Shown here piece after piece: positions 9,747-20,167 of a stretch of DNA of 64,000 nt; position 1 is the first letter of the stretch, and each line of letters opens with the position of its first letter. The notes below the pieces were generated by a model. That model worked only from the letters and a program-made list of their open reading frames with translations, did not search any database and was not told where the DNA came from. A program made the translations under genes and the position numbers. Source of the stretch: Legionella spiritensis (GTDB taxonomy: Bacteria > Pseudomonadota > Gammaproteobacteria > Legionellales > Legionellaceae); the NCBI RefSeq assembly GCF_900186965.1, contig NZ_LT906457.1, positions 2,072,501-2,136,500 on the forward strand, in the 5' to 3' direction.

Positions 9747-11317
9747 TCAATAGTAGCAGGTGGTTTTCCGGAAATATCGTAAGTGACACGAGACACGTCG
9801 CTGACTTCATTAATGATCCGGTTAGACACGACCGATAGAAAATCCCAGGGTAATTGCGCCCAATGGGCCGTCATAAAATCAACGGTTTCAACGGCTCGTA
9901 AACAAATCACATAATCATAACGCCGCCCATCCCCCATGACGCCAACACTTTTAACCGGCAAAAAGACGGCAAAAGCCTGGCTAACTTCATGATACAAGCC
10001 AGCCTTGCGCAGTTCATCAAGGAAAATTGCGTCGGCCTTGCGCAAAATCTCGGCGTATTCCTTTTTCACTTCCCCAAGAATTCGCACACCAAGCCCCGGC
10101 CCCGGAAATGGATGGCGATAGACCATTTCGTAAGGCAACCCCAGCTCAAGGCCTATTTTACGGACTTCATCCTTAAATAATTCACGGACAGGTTCAAGAA
10201 GCTTGAGATTTAATGTTTCCGGCAAACCACCGACGTTATGATGTGATTTAATGACGACCGCAGCGCCATTGGTGTGGGTGGCGGCCGACTCGATGACATC
10301 CGGATAAATGGTTCCCTGAGCCAGCCATTTCACCCCGGATATCCTGCTCGCTTCGGCGTCAAAAATTTCGATAAAGGTACGGCCGATAATTTTGCGCTTT
10401 TTCTCTGGACAATCAACCCCTTGCAAAGCGTCAAGAAATTGTTGCTCACCATTAACGGCAATCACTCGTATGCCCATATGCTGACCAAACATGGTCATCA
10501 CTTGCTCCGCTTCATTTAATCGGAGTAGTCCCGTATCGACGAACACACAGACCAGTTTATCCCCTATGGCTTTATGCAGTAAAGCCGCAACCACCGAGGA
10601 ATCCACGCCGCCGGACAATCCAAGCAGTACCTGATCATCACCAACCTGCTCACGAACCTTTTGTATCGCCTGGTTAATAATATTTTCCGCAGTCCACGTC
10701 GTATCGGCCTTGCATATATCAACCACAAAGCGTTCAAGGATACGCGTTCCCTGTAATGTGTGGGTCACCTCCGGATGAAACTGCAAGCCATACCAGTGAC
10801 GTTCTTCATTGGCCATGCCCGCGATAGGCGCGTTACGCGTTTCACAAATCACTGAAAAATCAGGCGGCAGCCGCGTGACTTTATCACCATGACTCATCCA
10901 GACATCCAGAAGAGCGGCACCATCGCTATCCGTACGATCCTCGATGTTACTTAGCAACGCGCTATGGCCATGCAGACGTAATTCGGCATAACCAAACTCA
11001 CGAAGTTCGGACGACTGCACCTCGCCGCCTAGCTGAACGGCCATGGTTTGCATGCCATAACAAATACCAAGAATCGGTACACCGGCACTGAAAACCCATT
11101 CCGGAGCCCTGGGATTGGATGAGTGGGTCACCGTAGAAGGACCGCCTGATAAAATAATACCACGCAGATCGAGCCCATCCAGACTTGCCGGATTGAGATC
11201 ATACGGATGGATCTCACAATAAACACCAAGCTCGCGGACACGACGTGCAATCAGCTGCGTGTACTGGGATCCGAAGTCAAGAATAATAATCAGATGTTTT
11301 TTAATATCGTTAGCCAT
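9737..11317 (-). CDS. guaA: GMP synthase (glutamine-hydrolysing)
   Basis: 526 residues, one-chain form. Class I glutamine amidotransferase domain: Cys86 in GICYGMQ and His/Glu in FHPEVTH. It is followed by the ATP-pyrophosphatase domain with its P-loop LSGGVDSSV near residue 230 and a C-terminal dimerisation domain ending PPATIEWE. It turns XMP into GMP. It follows guaB, but the spacer between them is entirely a long-hairpin repeat element, which also supplies the GAGGA ribosome-binding site before this ATG. Confidence 0.97.
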   Translation of the reverse strand: MANDIKKHLIIILDFGSQYTQLIARRVRELGVYCEIHPYDLNPASLDGLDLRGIILSGGPSTVTHSSNPRAPEWVFSAGVPILGICYGMQTMAVQLGGEVQSSELREFGYAELRLHGHSALLSNIEDRTDSDGAALLDVWMSHGDKVTRLPPDFSVICETRNAPIAGMANEERHWYGLQFHPEVTHTLQGTRILERFVVDICKADTTWTAENIINQAIQKVREQVGDDQVLLGLSGGVDSSVVAALLHKAIGDKLVCVFVDTGLLRLNEAEQVMTMFGQHMGIRVIAVNGEQQFLDALQGVDCPEKKRKIIGRTFIEIFDAEASRISGVKWLAQGTIYPDVIESAATHTNGAAVVIKSHHNVGGLPETLNLKLLEPVRELFKDEVRKIGLELGLPYEMVYRHPFPGPGLGVRILGEVKKEYAEILRKADAIFLDELRKAGLYHEVSQAFAVFLPVKSVGVMGDGRRYDYVICLRAVETVDFMTAHWAQLPWDFLSVVSNRIINEVSDVSRVTYDISGKPPATIEWE

Positions 11318-11478
11318 TAGGGCGTTTCCTCATTCTGTTTCACAGCTAAAACCTGTGCTAATTTGCGCAAATTGCAGTTTGAATTCGTCAAACAGGGCTG
11401 GCTATTCTCCTCATTCAATCTGCAATTTGCGCTAAATGATCCCAATTTTTAGCTCGCGAAACAGAATGAGGACACGCC

Positions 11479-11481
<3 letters not shown>
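11318..11481. repeat. Long-hairpin (MITE-like) element filling the guaB-guaA spacer
   Basis: A 164-bp near-palindrome. The outer arms TAGGGCGTTTCCTCATTCTG (from 11318) and its near-exact inverse ending at 11481 pair over ~33 bp. Inside, GCGCAAATTGCAGTTTGAA and TTCAATCTGCAATTTGCGC pair with one mismatch around a ~30-base loop. The loop core GAGGAGAATAGCCAGCCCT (minus strand) recurs in the element at 33876-34040. TA borders both ends. The element contributes the TAG stop of guaB and ends at the base before the guaA ATG. No reading frame inside, so any mobility would need a transposase in trans. Confidence 0.85.
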
Positions 11482-12981
<1,500 letters not shown>

Positions 12982-13162
12982 TTATACAACCATTACGTAG
13001 AATATTAAATATCATTAAGTTAATTTTTTGATCGCATGGTCACAAAAATCAATCAGGGTACGCCAAAGTACGTATTACTATTATATACCCTCAAAAAATA
13101 CAATTTGTATTATTAAAAATCAGGTCATATACTTACAATACAGTATCGACAAGGAAGCCCCC

Positions 13163-13306
13163 ATGAAAAAGATGCTAATGATAACGTTTGTTATATTTGC
13201 AACAACAAGTCTTTCAGGCTGTGGATTTAATAGTTGTTGCAACAGCTATGACTACACGAACACCTACATGTCCACTACGGGATGCTGCGGATCAAGCAGT
13301 TGGTAA
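13163..13306 (+). CDS. Very small Cys-rich lipoprotein
   Basis: A 47-residue product starting at the ATG after AAGGAAG (the longer in-frame extension has no ribosome site). A lipoprotein signal (MKKMLMITFVIFATTSLSGC) places the lipidated Cys at residue 20. The mature peptide is about 28 residues and rich in Cys, Ser, Tyr and Thr (NSCCNSYDYTN, TGCCGSSSW). Followed by a strong hairpin. It resembles entericidin-like mini-lipoproteins only in size; no function can be assigned. Confidence 0.6.
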   Translation: MKKMLMITFVIFATTSLSGCGFNSCCNSYDYTNTYMSTTGCCGSSSW

Positions 13307-13317
13307 CAAGAAATATT

Positions 13318-13352
13318 ACCCGCATTCTCCCTCGGGGAGCGAGAATACGGGT
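13318..13352. terminator. Bidirectional terminator between the mini-lipoprotein gene and panD
   Basis: Stem ACCCGCATTCTC / GAGAATACGGGT (12 bp, one G-U pair) with an 11-base loop. It lies after the stop of the lipoprotein gene and just past the stop of convergent panD. Weak T-rich stretches lie on both sides. Confidence 0.6.
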
Positions 13353-13359
13353 ATATGTA

Positions 13360-13749
13360 TCATATCTCGTCAAGAACAGGACGTACTTCCGGCCTTATTT
13401 CTTTAAGGCGATTTTGATTATCTACAAAAACCACCGTAGGTTTATATTGCCGGCAATATTCCTCATGAAGCTTTATGAAGGTCGCTATGATAATTATATC
13501 ATTTGGGGTTACCAGATGCGCCGCGGCGCCGTTGACACAGACAGAACCGGAGCCTGCCTCCCCCTCAATGGCATACGTTTCAAAGCGGGTGCCTGATGTA
13601 ACGTTCCAGACGGCTACAGCTTCATAAGGAAGAATATCCGCAGCAGTGAGCAATTCCGGCGGAATGGTAATACTGCCTTCGTAATCCAAATCAGCATGGG
13701 TGACTCGCGCACGATGGATTTTAGACTTCAACATTTTTCGATAATTCAT
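13360..13749 (-). CDS. panD: Aspartate 1-decarboxylase
   Basis: 129 residues from the ATG at 13749, preceded by GAAGAG; the longer frame starts with TTG. The precursor is self-cleaved at Gly-Ser in LDYEGSITI to make the pyruvoyl group. It forms beta-alanine for pantothenate and Co[15 protein letters not shown] and [19 protein letters not shown] are family blocks. It stands alone, with no panB or panC next to it. Confidence 0.95.
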   Translation of the reverse strand: MNYRKMLKSKIHRARVTHADLDYEGSITIPPELLTAADILPYEAVAVWNVTSGTRFETYAIEGEAGSGSVCVNGAAAHLVTPNDIIIIATFIKLHEEYCRQYKPTVVFVDNQNRLKEIRPEVRPVLDEI

Positions 13750-13833
13750 GTTACAACTCTTCAAAGTTTACAGGTTCCTTTTCGTCATGAATGCGAGTTT
13801 ATTCCGCACAACTGTTAAAAACAATAGTTTCCT

Positions 13834-13942
13834 GTAGCCCGTGCCGAAATGCGGAACAACGTTCACTCAGGCGCTCACGCGTTCTCACGGCACAATCTTG
13901 GAATAAAACCCGCAATACGGCTGCAGGCCTCCTTGCGGCTAC
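13834..13942. repeat. Composite REP/BIME-like element 1
   Basis: REP-B half (GTAGCCCGTG...AAATGCGG) and REP-A half (AACCCGCAATACGGC...GGCCTCCTTGCGGCTAC) in opposite orientation, separated by ~55 bp. Part of a nine-locus family in this window. It sits in the 462-bp panD-minD gap, which otherwise shows only AT-rich DNA that presumably holds the minD promoter. Confidence 0.75.
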
Positions 13943-14211
13943 CGCTATTTTGTAAAAAAATGGTGCGAGAAAAATGTTGTTTACAGAACCCGGGCCCGGC
14001 GCACTTAATTTTTTATCGGTTGCAAAAACGCCCAATTAATCGGCACATTGATTTATCAATTAGCCCTGACTATCTTGCCCGGCAAAATCCGTACATAATT
14101 AAAGAGAATATCTGATTATTGTTATGGTTTTGTACTTGAACTGAACAATCAATAACGTGTAAACTGAACCCATAAAAATCAACATATCTTTTTTTACAGG
14201 AAGGTTCGGCT

Positions 14212-15042
14212 TTGGCTAAAATAATTGTAGTGACTTCAGGTAAAGGCGGTGTCGGGAAAACCACTTCATCCGCTGCAATTTCATCAGGTCTGGCATTGCT
14301 CGGACATAAGACGGTGGTTATTGATTTTGATATAGGTTTAAGAAACCTTGATATAATCATGGGCTGCGAGCGTCGAGTAGTTTATGACTTTATTAATGTC
14401 ACCAATGGCGAGGCAAACCTCAATCAGGCGCTAATCAAAGACAAACGCATCCCAAATCTCTGCATTTTACCCGCTTCGCAAACACGGGACAAAGACGCTC
14501 TGACTATCGAAGGCGTTGAGAAAATTCTCAACGAGCTGGCCGAAGAGTTTGAGTTCATCGTATGCGACTCCCCGGCAGGTATCGAAACAGGCGCATTGAT
14601 GGCCATGTACTTTGCCGATCATGCCATAGTGGTCACCAATCCCGAAGTCTCGTCCGTCCGGGATTCCGATAGAATTCTCGGCATACTGGCAAGCAAAACC
14701 AAACGAGCCATTAATAACGAAGAACCTGTTCAGGAACACCTCCTGGTAACACGATATGATCCGGAGCGTGTTGAAAGAGGCGAGATGTTGTCCGTTGATG
14801 ATGTCAAGGAAATACTTGCCATTCCGTTAATTGGCGTCATTCCTGAGTCCAAAGCGGTTTTAAAAGCATCAAACACAGGAACCCCTGTTATTCTTGATGA
14901 AACCAGTGACGCCGGCCTTGCCTACAAAGACGCCATTACCCGGTTCCTTGGTGAAGACAAGCCCATGCGTTTTGTAAACAATGAGCGCAAAGGTATTTTG
15001 CGTCGGTTGTTCAGCAAAAACAAGGAGGATGTTCCAGCATGA
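14212..15042 (+). CDS. minD: Septum-site ATPase MinD
   Basis: 276 residues from a TTG start preceded by AGGAAGG. The deviant Walker A KGGVGKTTS is at the N-terminus, DFDIGLRNLD follows, and the C-terminus (KGILRRLFSKNKED) is the amphipathic membrane-targeting helix. It oscillates with MinE to place MinC away from mid-cell. minE overlaps by 4 bp. minC, which normally precedes minD, is not upstream: that space holds only a REP element. Confidence 0.97.
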   Translation: MAKIIVVTSGKGGVGKTTSSAAISSGLALLGHKTVVIDFDIGLRNLDIIMGCERRVVYDFINVTNGEANLNQALIKDKRIPNLCILPASQTRDKDALTIEGVEKILNELAEEFEFIVCDSPAGIETGALMAMYFADHAIVVTNPEVSSVRDSDRILGILASKTKRAINNEEPVQEHLLVTRYDPERVERGEMLSVDDVKEILAIPLIGVIPESKAVLKASNTGTPVILDETSDAGLAYKDAITRFLGEDKPMRFVNNERKGILRRLFSKNKEDVPA

Positions 15043-15302
15043 GCCTATTCAGCTATCTGAGAAAGCGTACCAGTACCGCTTCCGTTGCCAAGGAACGGTT
15101 GCAAATCATTATTTCACACGAGCGTACGCAGAGAAATACGCCGGATTATCTGCCAAAGCTGCAGGAAGAAATTCTCAGCGTTATTGCCAAATACATCCCT
15201 ATCACTCGTGACAAAGTCAGTGTCAATCTGGAGCGTATGGGCGACAGTGCTGTTCTGGAATTAAATGTCACCATGCCGGAAGAAGCACTGGAAGACGTGT
15301 GA
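15039..15302 (+). CDS. minE: Cell division topological specificity factor MinE
   Basis: 87 residues. The N-terminal membrane/MinD-binding part (SLFSYLRKRTSTASVAKERL) is followed by the anti-MinCD segment and the dimerisation beta region ending VLELNVTMPEE. ATGA overlap with minD indicates coupled translation. Confidence 0.96.
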   Translation: MSLFSYLRKRTSTASVAKERLQIIISHERTQRNTPDYLPKLQEEILSVIAKYIPITRDKVSVNLERMGDSAVLELNVTMPEEALEDV

Positions 15303-15326
15303 CATTGATTGCGAAATAACATATAC

Positions 15327-15344
15327 GTTGGGCCATGGCCCAAC
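15327..15344. terminator. Perfect palindrome after minE
   Basis: GTTGGGCCATGGCCCAAC is a perfect 18-base palindrome 24 bp past the minE stop. Likely transcript end, although no T-run follows. About 60 bp further on, AGGGCGTGTCCT (near 15403) repeats the terminal bases of the guaB-guaA hairpin element and may be a leftover end. Confidence 0.4.
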
Positions 15345-15422
15345 ACTGATGTTAACTAGTACCGTTCATAGACGGCAAATCGCAATCAGGAATGGCAATA
15401 CCAGGGCGTGTCCTAGTTTAAG

Positions 15423-15884
15423 TCAAAGCTTACGCCGTTCTTTTTCCATGTGCAGAATTGGATAAGGATTCCCCTGTCCATCAAATTCCGAGCGATTAAC
15501 AACGTTAAAGCCCATTTTCTCATAAAACTCCCGCGCTCTTGGATTTTGCTCATTAACATCAACTTTTGTTACACCCAGATGTTCAATAGCATATTGGCAC
15601 AATGCGGAACCAATACCATGTCCCTGTACATCCGGCGATATAAAAAGCATTTCTATTTTTTGTTCAGCAATCCCAATAAATCCAATAATCTCACCTTCCA
15701 TATTTTTGCTGCATTGAAGAAAAACCGCATCAAGATAATGATTCAGGATCAGCGGCTTTAGTTCATGGATTGCTTTATCGGGTAAAAATTCATGTGTCGC
15801 CCGGACAGATTTCTCCCATATCTCTATTAACTGTAAATAATCTTGTTTTCCAACATTACAAATTCGGTGTTTCATAAGCTTCAT
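15423..15884 (-). CDS. GNAT-family N-acetyltransferase, YjaB-like
   Basis: 153 residues. The acetyl-CoA loop is QGHGIGSAL; VDVNEQNPRAREFYEKMGF and the tail GNPYPILHME match the E. coli YjaB type. The substrate is unknown. Start uncertain: a second ATG is three codons in. It follows the small CaaX-tailed gene by 10 bp on the same strand, so the two may be co-transcribed. Confidence 0.85.
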   Translation of the reverse strand: MKLMKHRICNVGKQDYLQLIEIWEKSVRATHEFLPDKAIHELKPLILNHYLDAVFLQCSKNMEGEIIGFIGIAEQKIEMLFISPDVQGHGIGSALCQYAIEHLGVTKVDVNEQNPRAREFYEKMGFNVVNRSEFDGQGNPYPILHMEKERRKL

Positions 15885-15894
15885 ATTTCAATCG

Positions 15895-16374
15895 TTAACT
15901 CAAGCAACAAGATCCGGGTTTCGTACTAACGTCGCTGACTGGTTTATTATGCTCGTATACATGATCATTAAAATACGATCTGACCAATGTTCCATTATTA
16001 ATATCGACTCTTGCTAATTCATAACAATGCTCTTTGTCTGATGACATGCCGCTCGGCAACAAACAGGATTCTAACGATTCATCATCAATTTCCACCTCAA
16101 AAACGACTGGTTTTTGTTGTATCGCCCCACTGCGATACAATTCATCGGTGATAACATGTAAACCATTATCCTGAATATGCATTTGGGCATTCTCTTGGCT
16201 TGTAAAAGCAAAAGGCAATATTTTTTCCTCGTCAATCAGATATTTTTCAAGCGCTTCAGGTGTATAAGTCATTTTTCTACTGTCATAAATTCCTCCAAGA
16301 AGTCCACCAAAATATCCATGAACCTTGACGGCTTTGTTGCAGGGAATCGATTTGCTGATAATAAAAATTTTCAT
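15895..16374 (-). CDS. Uncharacterised 159-residue protein ending in a CaaX-like box
   Basis: I do not recognise this family. Start taken at MKIFIISKS (16374); an in-frame start 36 bases upstream (16410) is possible, and neither has a strong ribosome site. No signal peptide or membrane segment. The last residues are TKPGSCCLS: the final four, Cys-Cys-Leu-Ser, fit a CaaX prenylation box, with a second Cys available for palmitoylation as in some small GTPases. Legionella is known to secrete effectors prenylated by the host. The gene has no partner except the GNAT gene 10 bp downstream. Confidence 0.6.
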   Translation of the reverse strand: MKIFIISKSIPCNKAVKVHGYFGGLLGGIYDSRKMTYTPEALEKYLIDEEKILPFAFTSQENAQMHIQDNGLHVITDELYRSGAIQQKPVVFEVEIDDESLESCLLPSGMSSDKEHCYELARVDINNGTLVRSYFNDHVYEHNKPVSDVSTKPGSCCLS

Positions 16375-16480
16375 GAGAGAATATTCCACGGTAATTATAA
16401 TGCGTTTCATTTGATAAATTGAAGCATTTTAGAAGAATCGCAACAAGGTATGAAAAACGCGTATTAGTTTTGACAGGCGC

Positions 16481-16618
16481 CTGTCATTCCCGCGCAGGCG
16501 GGAATCTATGGCTAAATTGGCTCTGTGCTATATCAGGCATAAATTCCCGCCTGCGCGGGAATGACAAGAAATGGCACACTTTGTGCAATGCTACCTGTCA
16601 AAACTAAATGGAAACAGT
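16481..16618. repeat. dRS3-like palindromic repeat, copy 1
   Basis: 138 bp identical but for one base to 49044-49181. It contains two facing ATTCCC-N8-GGGAAT units (ATTCCCGCGCAGGCGGGAAT and its inverse) around an ~40-bp spacer, and ends in CTAAATGGAAACAGT. The opposite terminal repeat is only partly kept (TTAGTTTTGACAGG at 16464-16477). ATTCCC-N8-GGGAAT is the pattern of the Neisseria dRS3 repeat; relationship is not implied. Short frames across it are not genes. Confidence 0.85.
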
Positions 16619-16626
16619 GCCAGTGC

Positions 16627-16735
16627 CTCGTCAAAAAGGCAACGCCATAATGCGGGATAAGACTCACATTCACATGGATACTCAGATGATGGGCATAAAA
16701 CCCGCAATACGGCCATAGGCCTTCTTACGGGCTAC
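16627..16735. repeat. Composite REP/BIME-like element 2
   Basis: A degenerate REP-B half (CTCGTCAAAAAGGCAACGCC, then ATAATGCGGGA) and a REP-A half (AACCCGCAATACGGCCATAG to GGGCTAC, ending 16735). It lies between the dRS3-like repeat and the end of fadE. With that repeat it fills the ~380-bp gap between the CaaX-tailed gene and fadE. Confidence 0.7.
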
Positions 16736-16758
16736 ACGTCTTTTATTGAGCAGCAGAA

Positions 16759-19248
16759 TCAGACTTGCTCCAGGGACAAATCATCTTTTTCAGCCGTTTT
16801 TTTCTTAACTTTTATCTCAGCGACGATAGACGGATTCATACGACTCAACTCATCATGGCTGAAATCATCTACAGCAATCACACCCTGTCTTGCCTCTTCC
16901 GCTTCCTTCAGACATTTCGCTTCCTCTTTCGTCAAAATGCCGGCCTGTTCCGCTTCTTCAATCTGCTCAATAACAGTCAATGATTGCAGCATGCCATCCT
17001 TCACCGCATGAGTTATTTTTTTCTCCAGAGAGGCTGCGGCATGTATTTTATGAAAAGCCGCTTCCAACTGCCCGACAGGACAATTCTCCAATGATTCCTT
17101 AAACACCAGACGGGTCAAGCGATCCCGGGATTCGTTTGGTTCAGTCAGCAGTTTTGCCAATTGCTGGCCAAGACGGTCCGAAGGCTGTTTTCTGATATTG
17201 CCGAAAGGATTAATCACTAATTTCAAGAATATTTTGGCCCATTTAGGTTTAAAATTAACCATAACACCCTGGATGGCCAAATCACATTCATGCAACAGAT
17301 GCTGGCAGCACCACTCCACCAAAGGCAAATCCGCATCAGGTTCCCTATCATCGTGGAATCGCTTGAGAACGGCGGAAGCAAGATACAGATAGCTCAAGAC
17401 ATCACCCAGTCGCGCTGATATTTTCTCCTTGCGCTTCAACTCACCACCCATTACAACCATTGCAAAATCAGCGATAAACGCCAGATTGGTACTATAACGA
17501 TGGATGTATTGGTAATATCGCTTCACGCGGCTTTCAGGTGCCCGGGTCAGACGACCATCCGTAAAAATAAAGAGCAGGGATTTGGTCAGATTTGCCAGAA
17601 CAAAACCGGCATGTCCCCAGAATGCCCGATCAAACGCCACAAGATCGTTTTCCCGCACACTTTCAATTTCATGAAACACGTAAGGATGACAACGCACAGC
17701 GCCCTGGCCAAAAATAATTAAACTACGGGTTAATATATTAGCACCTTCCACCGTGATGCTGATGGGCGCATTCTGGTAGCCTCTTCCCAAATAATTTTTA
17801 GGTCCAAGACAGATCCCTTTACCACCGTGAATATCCATCGCATCCAAAGAAACCTTTCTCGCCCTTTCCGTCGTATGGTATTTAAGAATTGCCCCGGCAA
17901 CGGAAGGTTTGGCGCCGTGGTCAATAGCCGCGGCCGTCATGGTCAATGCCGCATCGATCAGATAAGTATTGGCCGCGATGCGCGCCAGAGGCTCTTCTAT
18001 TCCCTCAAAATTGGCGATAGCCGTATTAAACTGTTTACGGACTCGAGCGTAAGCGCCGGAAGCAAGCGCGGCAGTCTGTGTTCCACCCATTGAGCTTGAG
18101 GGAAGAGATATGGCTCGACCGGCACTCAGGCACTCCATCAGCATACGCCACCCTGTTCCGGCCATGGCCGCACCACCAATCAAACAATCCATAGGTACAA
18201 AGACGTCTTTGCCTTGCGTTGGCCCATTTAAAAAGCCCGTATTCAGAGGGAAATGGCGGCGTCCCTTTACCACACCTGGTGTATTAGCGGGAATCAACGC
18301 ACAACTAATCCCGATATCCTGTCCCTTCCCTAAAATATTTTCCGGATCATACATTCTAAAAGCCAATCCTATGACTGTCGCTACCGGGCATAGGGTAATG
18401 TAGCGCTTGTTCCAGTTTAAACGAAGACCCAGCACTTCCTTGCCCTCAACCATCTGACGGCAAACAATACCGGTATCAGGAATGGATGCGGCATCGGAAC
18501 CGGCGTTAGGCCCCGTCAAGGCGAAACAGGGTACTTCACGTCCATCGGCAAGGCGGGGAAGATAATAATCTTTCTGTTCCTTCGTTCCATATTTTAACAG
18601 CAACTCGGCAGGGCCAAGGGAGTTGGGTACGGAAATGGAGCTTGCCACGGTGACAGAGCGACCATAAACAATTGACAGCACCGTCATTTGAGCCGTTGCT
18701 GAAAAACCGAGACCACCATACTGTTTAGGGATAATCATGCCAAGAAATCCCTTGTCTTTAATAAATTGCCAGACTTCCGGAGGCATATCCGTGCGATTAT
18801 GGGTTATGTCCCAGTCATCGATCATACGGCATAATTCCTTGACGGGACCATTAATAAACATCTGTTCATCAGAGGACAACGACACCGGCGGTGTTTTAAG
18901 CAGCTTTTCAAAATCAGGCGCGCCGCTGAACAAATCGCCTTCCCAGCTTACCGTTCCCGCTTCAAGTGCTTCCCTTTCAGTGGAAGACATCGCAGGCATG
19001 GCCTTGCTGATTATTTTAAACAGGCGCCGTGACAGCAGATTCCTGCGCAATGGCCGGATAACTCCCAGTAAAAGCACCGCTCCAAGTATGATAAGAATAC
19101 TTTCTGACGGTAAACCCGGAGATCCATACCGGATATACAGACCCGTCAAAATAGCAAAACTTATTGTCCAGACAAGAATAGATGCTTGCCTTGCCAATAA
19201 CCAAAGCGATATCCCTGTCACCGCTAAAATAATCAAACTCTGTAGCAC
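16759..19248 (-). CDS. fadE: Acyl-CoA dehydrogenase FadE
   Basis: 829 residues, the long FadE form (E. coli 814) with an N-terminal membrane anchor (two hydrophobic segments in the first ~65 residues). The acyl-CoA dehydrogenase core runs from ~150 to ~520 (FGLG-like IIPKQYGGLGFS, ALTGPNAGSDA, MDIHGGKGICLGPKNYLGR) and the extra C-terminal domain is characteristic of FadE. It catalyses the first step of fatty-acid beta-oxidation. GTG start after GGAG. No fad genes are adjacent. Confidence 0.95.
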   Translation of the reverse strand: MLQSLIILAVTGISLWLLARQASILVWTISFAILTGLYIRYGSPGLPSESILIILGAVLLLGVIRPLRRNLLSRRLFKIISKAMPAMSSTEREALEAGTVSWEGDLFSGAPDFEKLLKTPPVSLSSDEQMFINGPVKELCRMIDDWDITHNRTDMPPEVWQFIKDKGFLGMIIPKQYGGLGFSATAQMTVLSIVYGRSVTVASSISVPNSLGPAELLLKYGTKEQKDYYLPRLADGREVPCFALTGPNAGSDAASIPDTGIVCRQMVEGKEVLGLRLNWNKRYITLCPVATVIGLAFRMYDPENILGKGQDIGISCALIPANTPGVVKGRRHFPLNTGFLNGPTQGKDVFVPMDCLIGGAAMAGTGWRMLMECLSAGRAISLPSSSMGGTQTAALASGAYARVRKQFNTAIANFEGIEEPLARIAANTYLIDAALTMTAAAIDHGAKPSVAGAILKYHTTERARKVSLDAMDIHGGKGICLGPKNYLGRGYQNAPISITVEGANILTRSLIIFGQGAVRCHPYVFHEIESVRENDLVAFDRAFWGHAGFVLANLTKSLLFIFTDGRLTRAPESRVKRYYQYIHRYSTNLAFIADFAMVVMGGELKRKEKISARLGDVLSYLYLASAVLKRFHDDREPDADLPLVEWCCQHLLHECDLAIQGVMVNFKPKWAKIFLKLVINPFGNIRKQPSDRLGQQLAKLLTEPNESRDRLTRLVFKESLENCPVGQLEAAFHKIHAAASLEKKITHAVKDGMLQSLTVIEQIEEAEQAGILTKEEAKCLKEAEEARQGVIAVDDFSHDELSRMNPSIVAEIKVKKKTAEKDDLSLEQV

Positions 19249-19375
19249 GGTTTTCTCCTTTTATAATAAAAGCCACCCATCGCCCGAGCCTCGAACACCC
19301 TGGGAGATTAATTCTTACATGAACCAGATTAAAAATTCGGGAAAAGGACACATCCACTTCTTGTCAGCATGTTGT

Positions 19376-20167
19376 CTAAAGTATAGCATCCAGTGCCCTA
19401 ATAATATGGTTTGCAACCAAATCAGGTTCTTCCATCGGGAGCATGTGCGTACCCTTCATTTTAAAACACCTGATATTAAAGTTATGTTTCATATAATGTA
19501 CATCAAGCCGGCTGACCACATCACTATGAGAACCATAAATCAGTGCGGTCGGCACCGTTAGTTTTCCGGCGTATTCATATAAATGATGAGGAATGGAACG
19601 ATAGATGGAATATTCAATCCGGCTGTCAAATACCAGATGAAACCGGCCATCATCCCCTTTTTTCAAACCAAATTCCATATAATCCTGCAAACAGGCTTCA
19701 CTGAATGTTTTAAACAAGGGTCTGCTCTTGAGATATTGAATCAACTGTTGTTTATCATTCCAGATTTGCCTGCGTGTTCTGGTACGATGAGCCGGTGTCA
19801 CTCTGTCGATAACACCCAATACCTTGGCCAGTTTTACCATATTGGATTTCAGACGCCCTAACAACGGCGAATCGATCATGATGACCGCTTTAAATAAAGA
19901 GGGCTGTTTAATGGCGGCAAGCATGCTCAAAACGCCACCGAGAGAATGACCTACCGCAATGACCGGTTCATTCGACTGCCTATGAATACTGTCAATCACT
20001 TCATCCACTAGATAAGGCCAGTTTTCAGTCACCGGATATTTGGGATTATGACCAATTTTCTCAATAAAGCAACAGGTAAAATGAGCCTCCTCCAGCGCAT
20101 GGAACAATTGGCTGTAGCACAGGGAAGGAAAACCGTTACCATGGGCAAAATGAATGATTTCTTTCAC
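19376..20167 (-). CDS. Alpha/beta hydrolase
   Basis: 263 residues. Nucleophile elbow GHSLGG near residue 94 (Ser), a likely acid in YGSHSDVV and a His in KGTHMLPMEEP near the C-terminus complete the triad; HGNGFPS is the oxyanion strand. Substrate unknown. GTG start overlapping the DUF1189 stop, so it is the last gene of the trpE(G)-to-hydrolase run. Confidence 0.85.
   Translation of the reverse strand: MKEIIHFAHGNGFPSLCYSQLFHALEEAHFTCCFIEKIGHNPKYPVTENWPYLVDEVIDSIHRQSNEPVIAVGHSLGGVLSMLAAIKQPSLFKAVIMIDSPLLGRLKSNMVKLAKVLGVIDRVTPAHRTRTRRQIWNDKQQLIQYLKSRPLFKTFSEACLQDYMEFGLKKGDDGRFHLVFDSRIEYSIYRSIPHHLYEYAGKLTVPTALIYGSHSDVVSRLDVHYMKHNFNIRCFKMKGTHMLPMEEPDLVANHIIRALDAIL

Noticed and set aside
13834-13942. 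Repeated palindromes considered as a CRISPR array
   Set aside because: The REP units are scattered singly across the window, with no regular spacers and no cas genes.
13799-14115. Frames in the panD-minD gap as a decayed minC
   Set aside because: The translations consist of REP sequence and show no MinC motifs.
16419-16607. 62-codon frame (CHSRAGGNLWLN... type)
   Set aside because: It is the translation of the dRS3-like palindrome repeat; the same peptide appears at 48988-49170 in the other copy. Not a gene.
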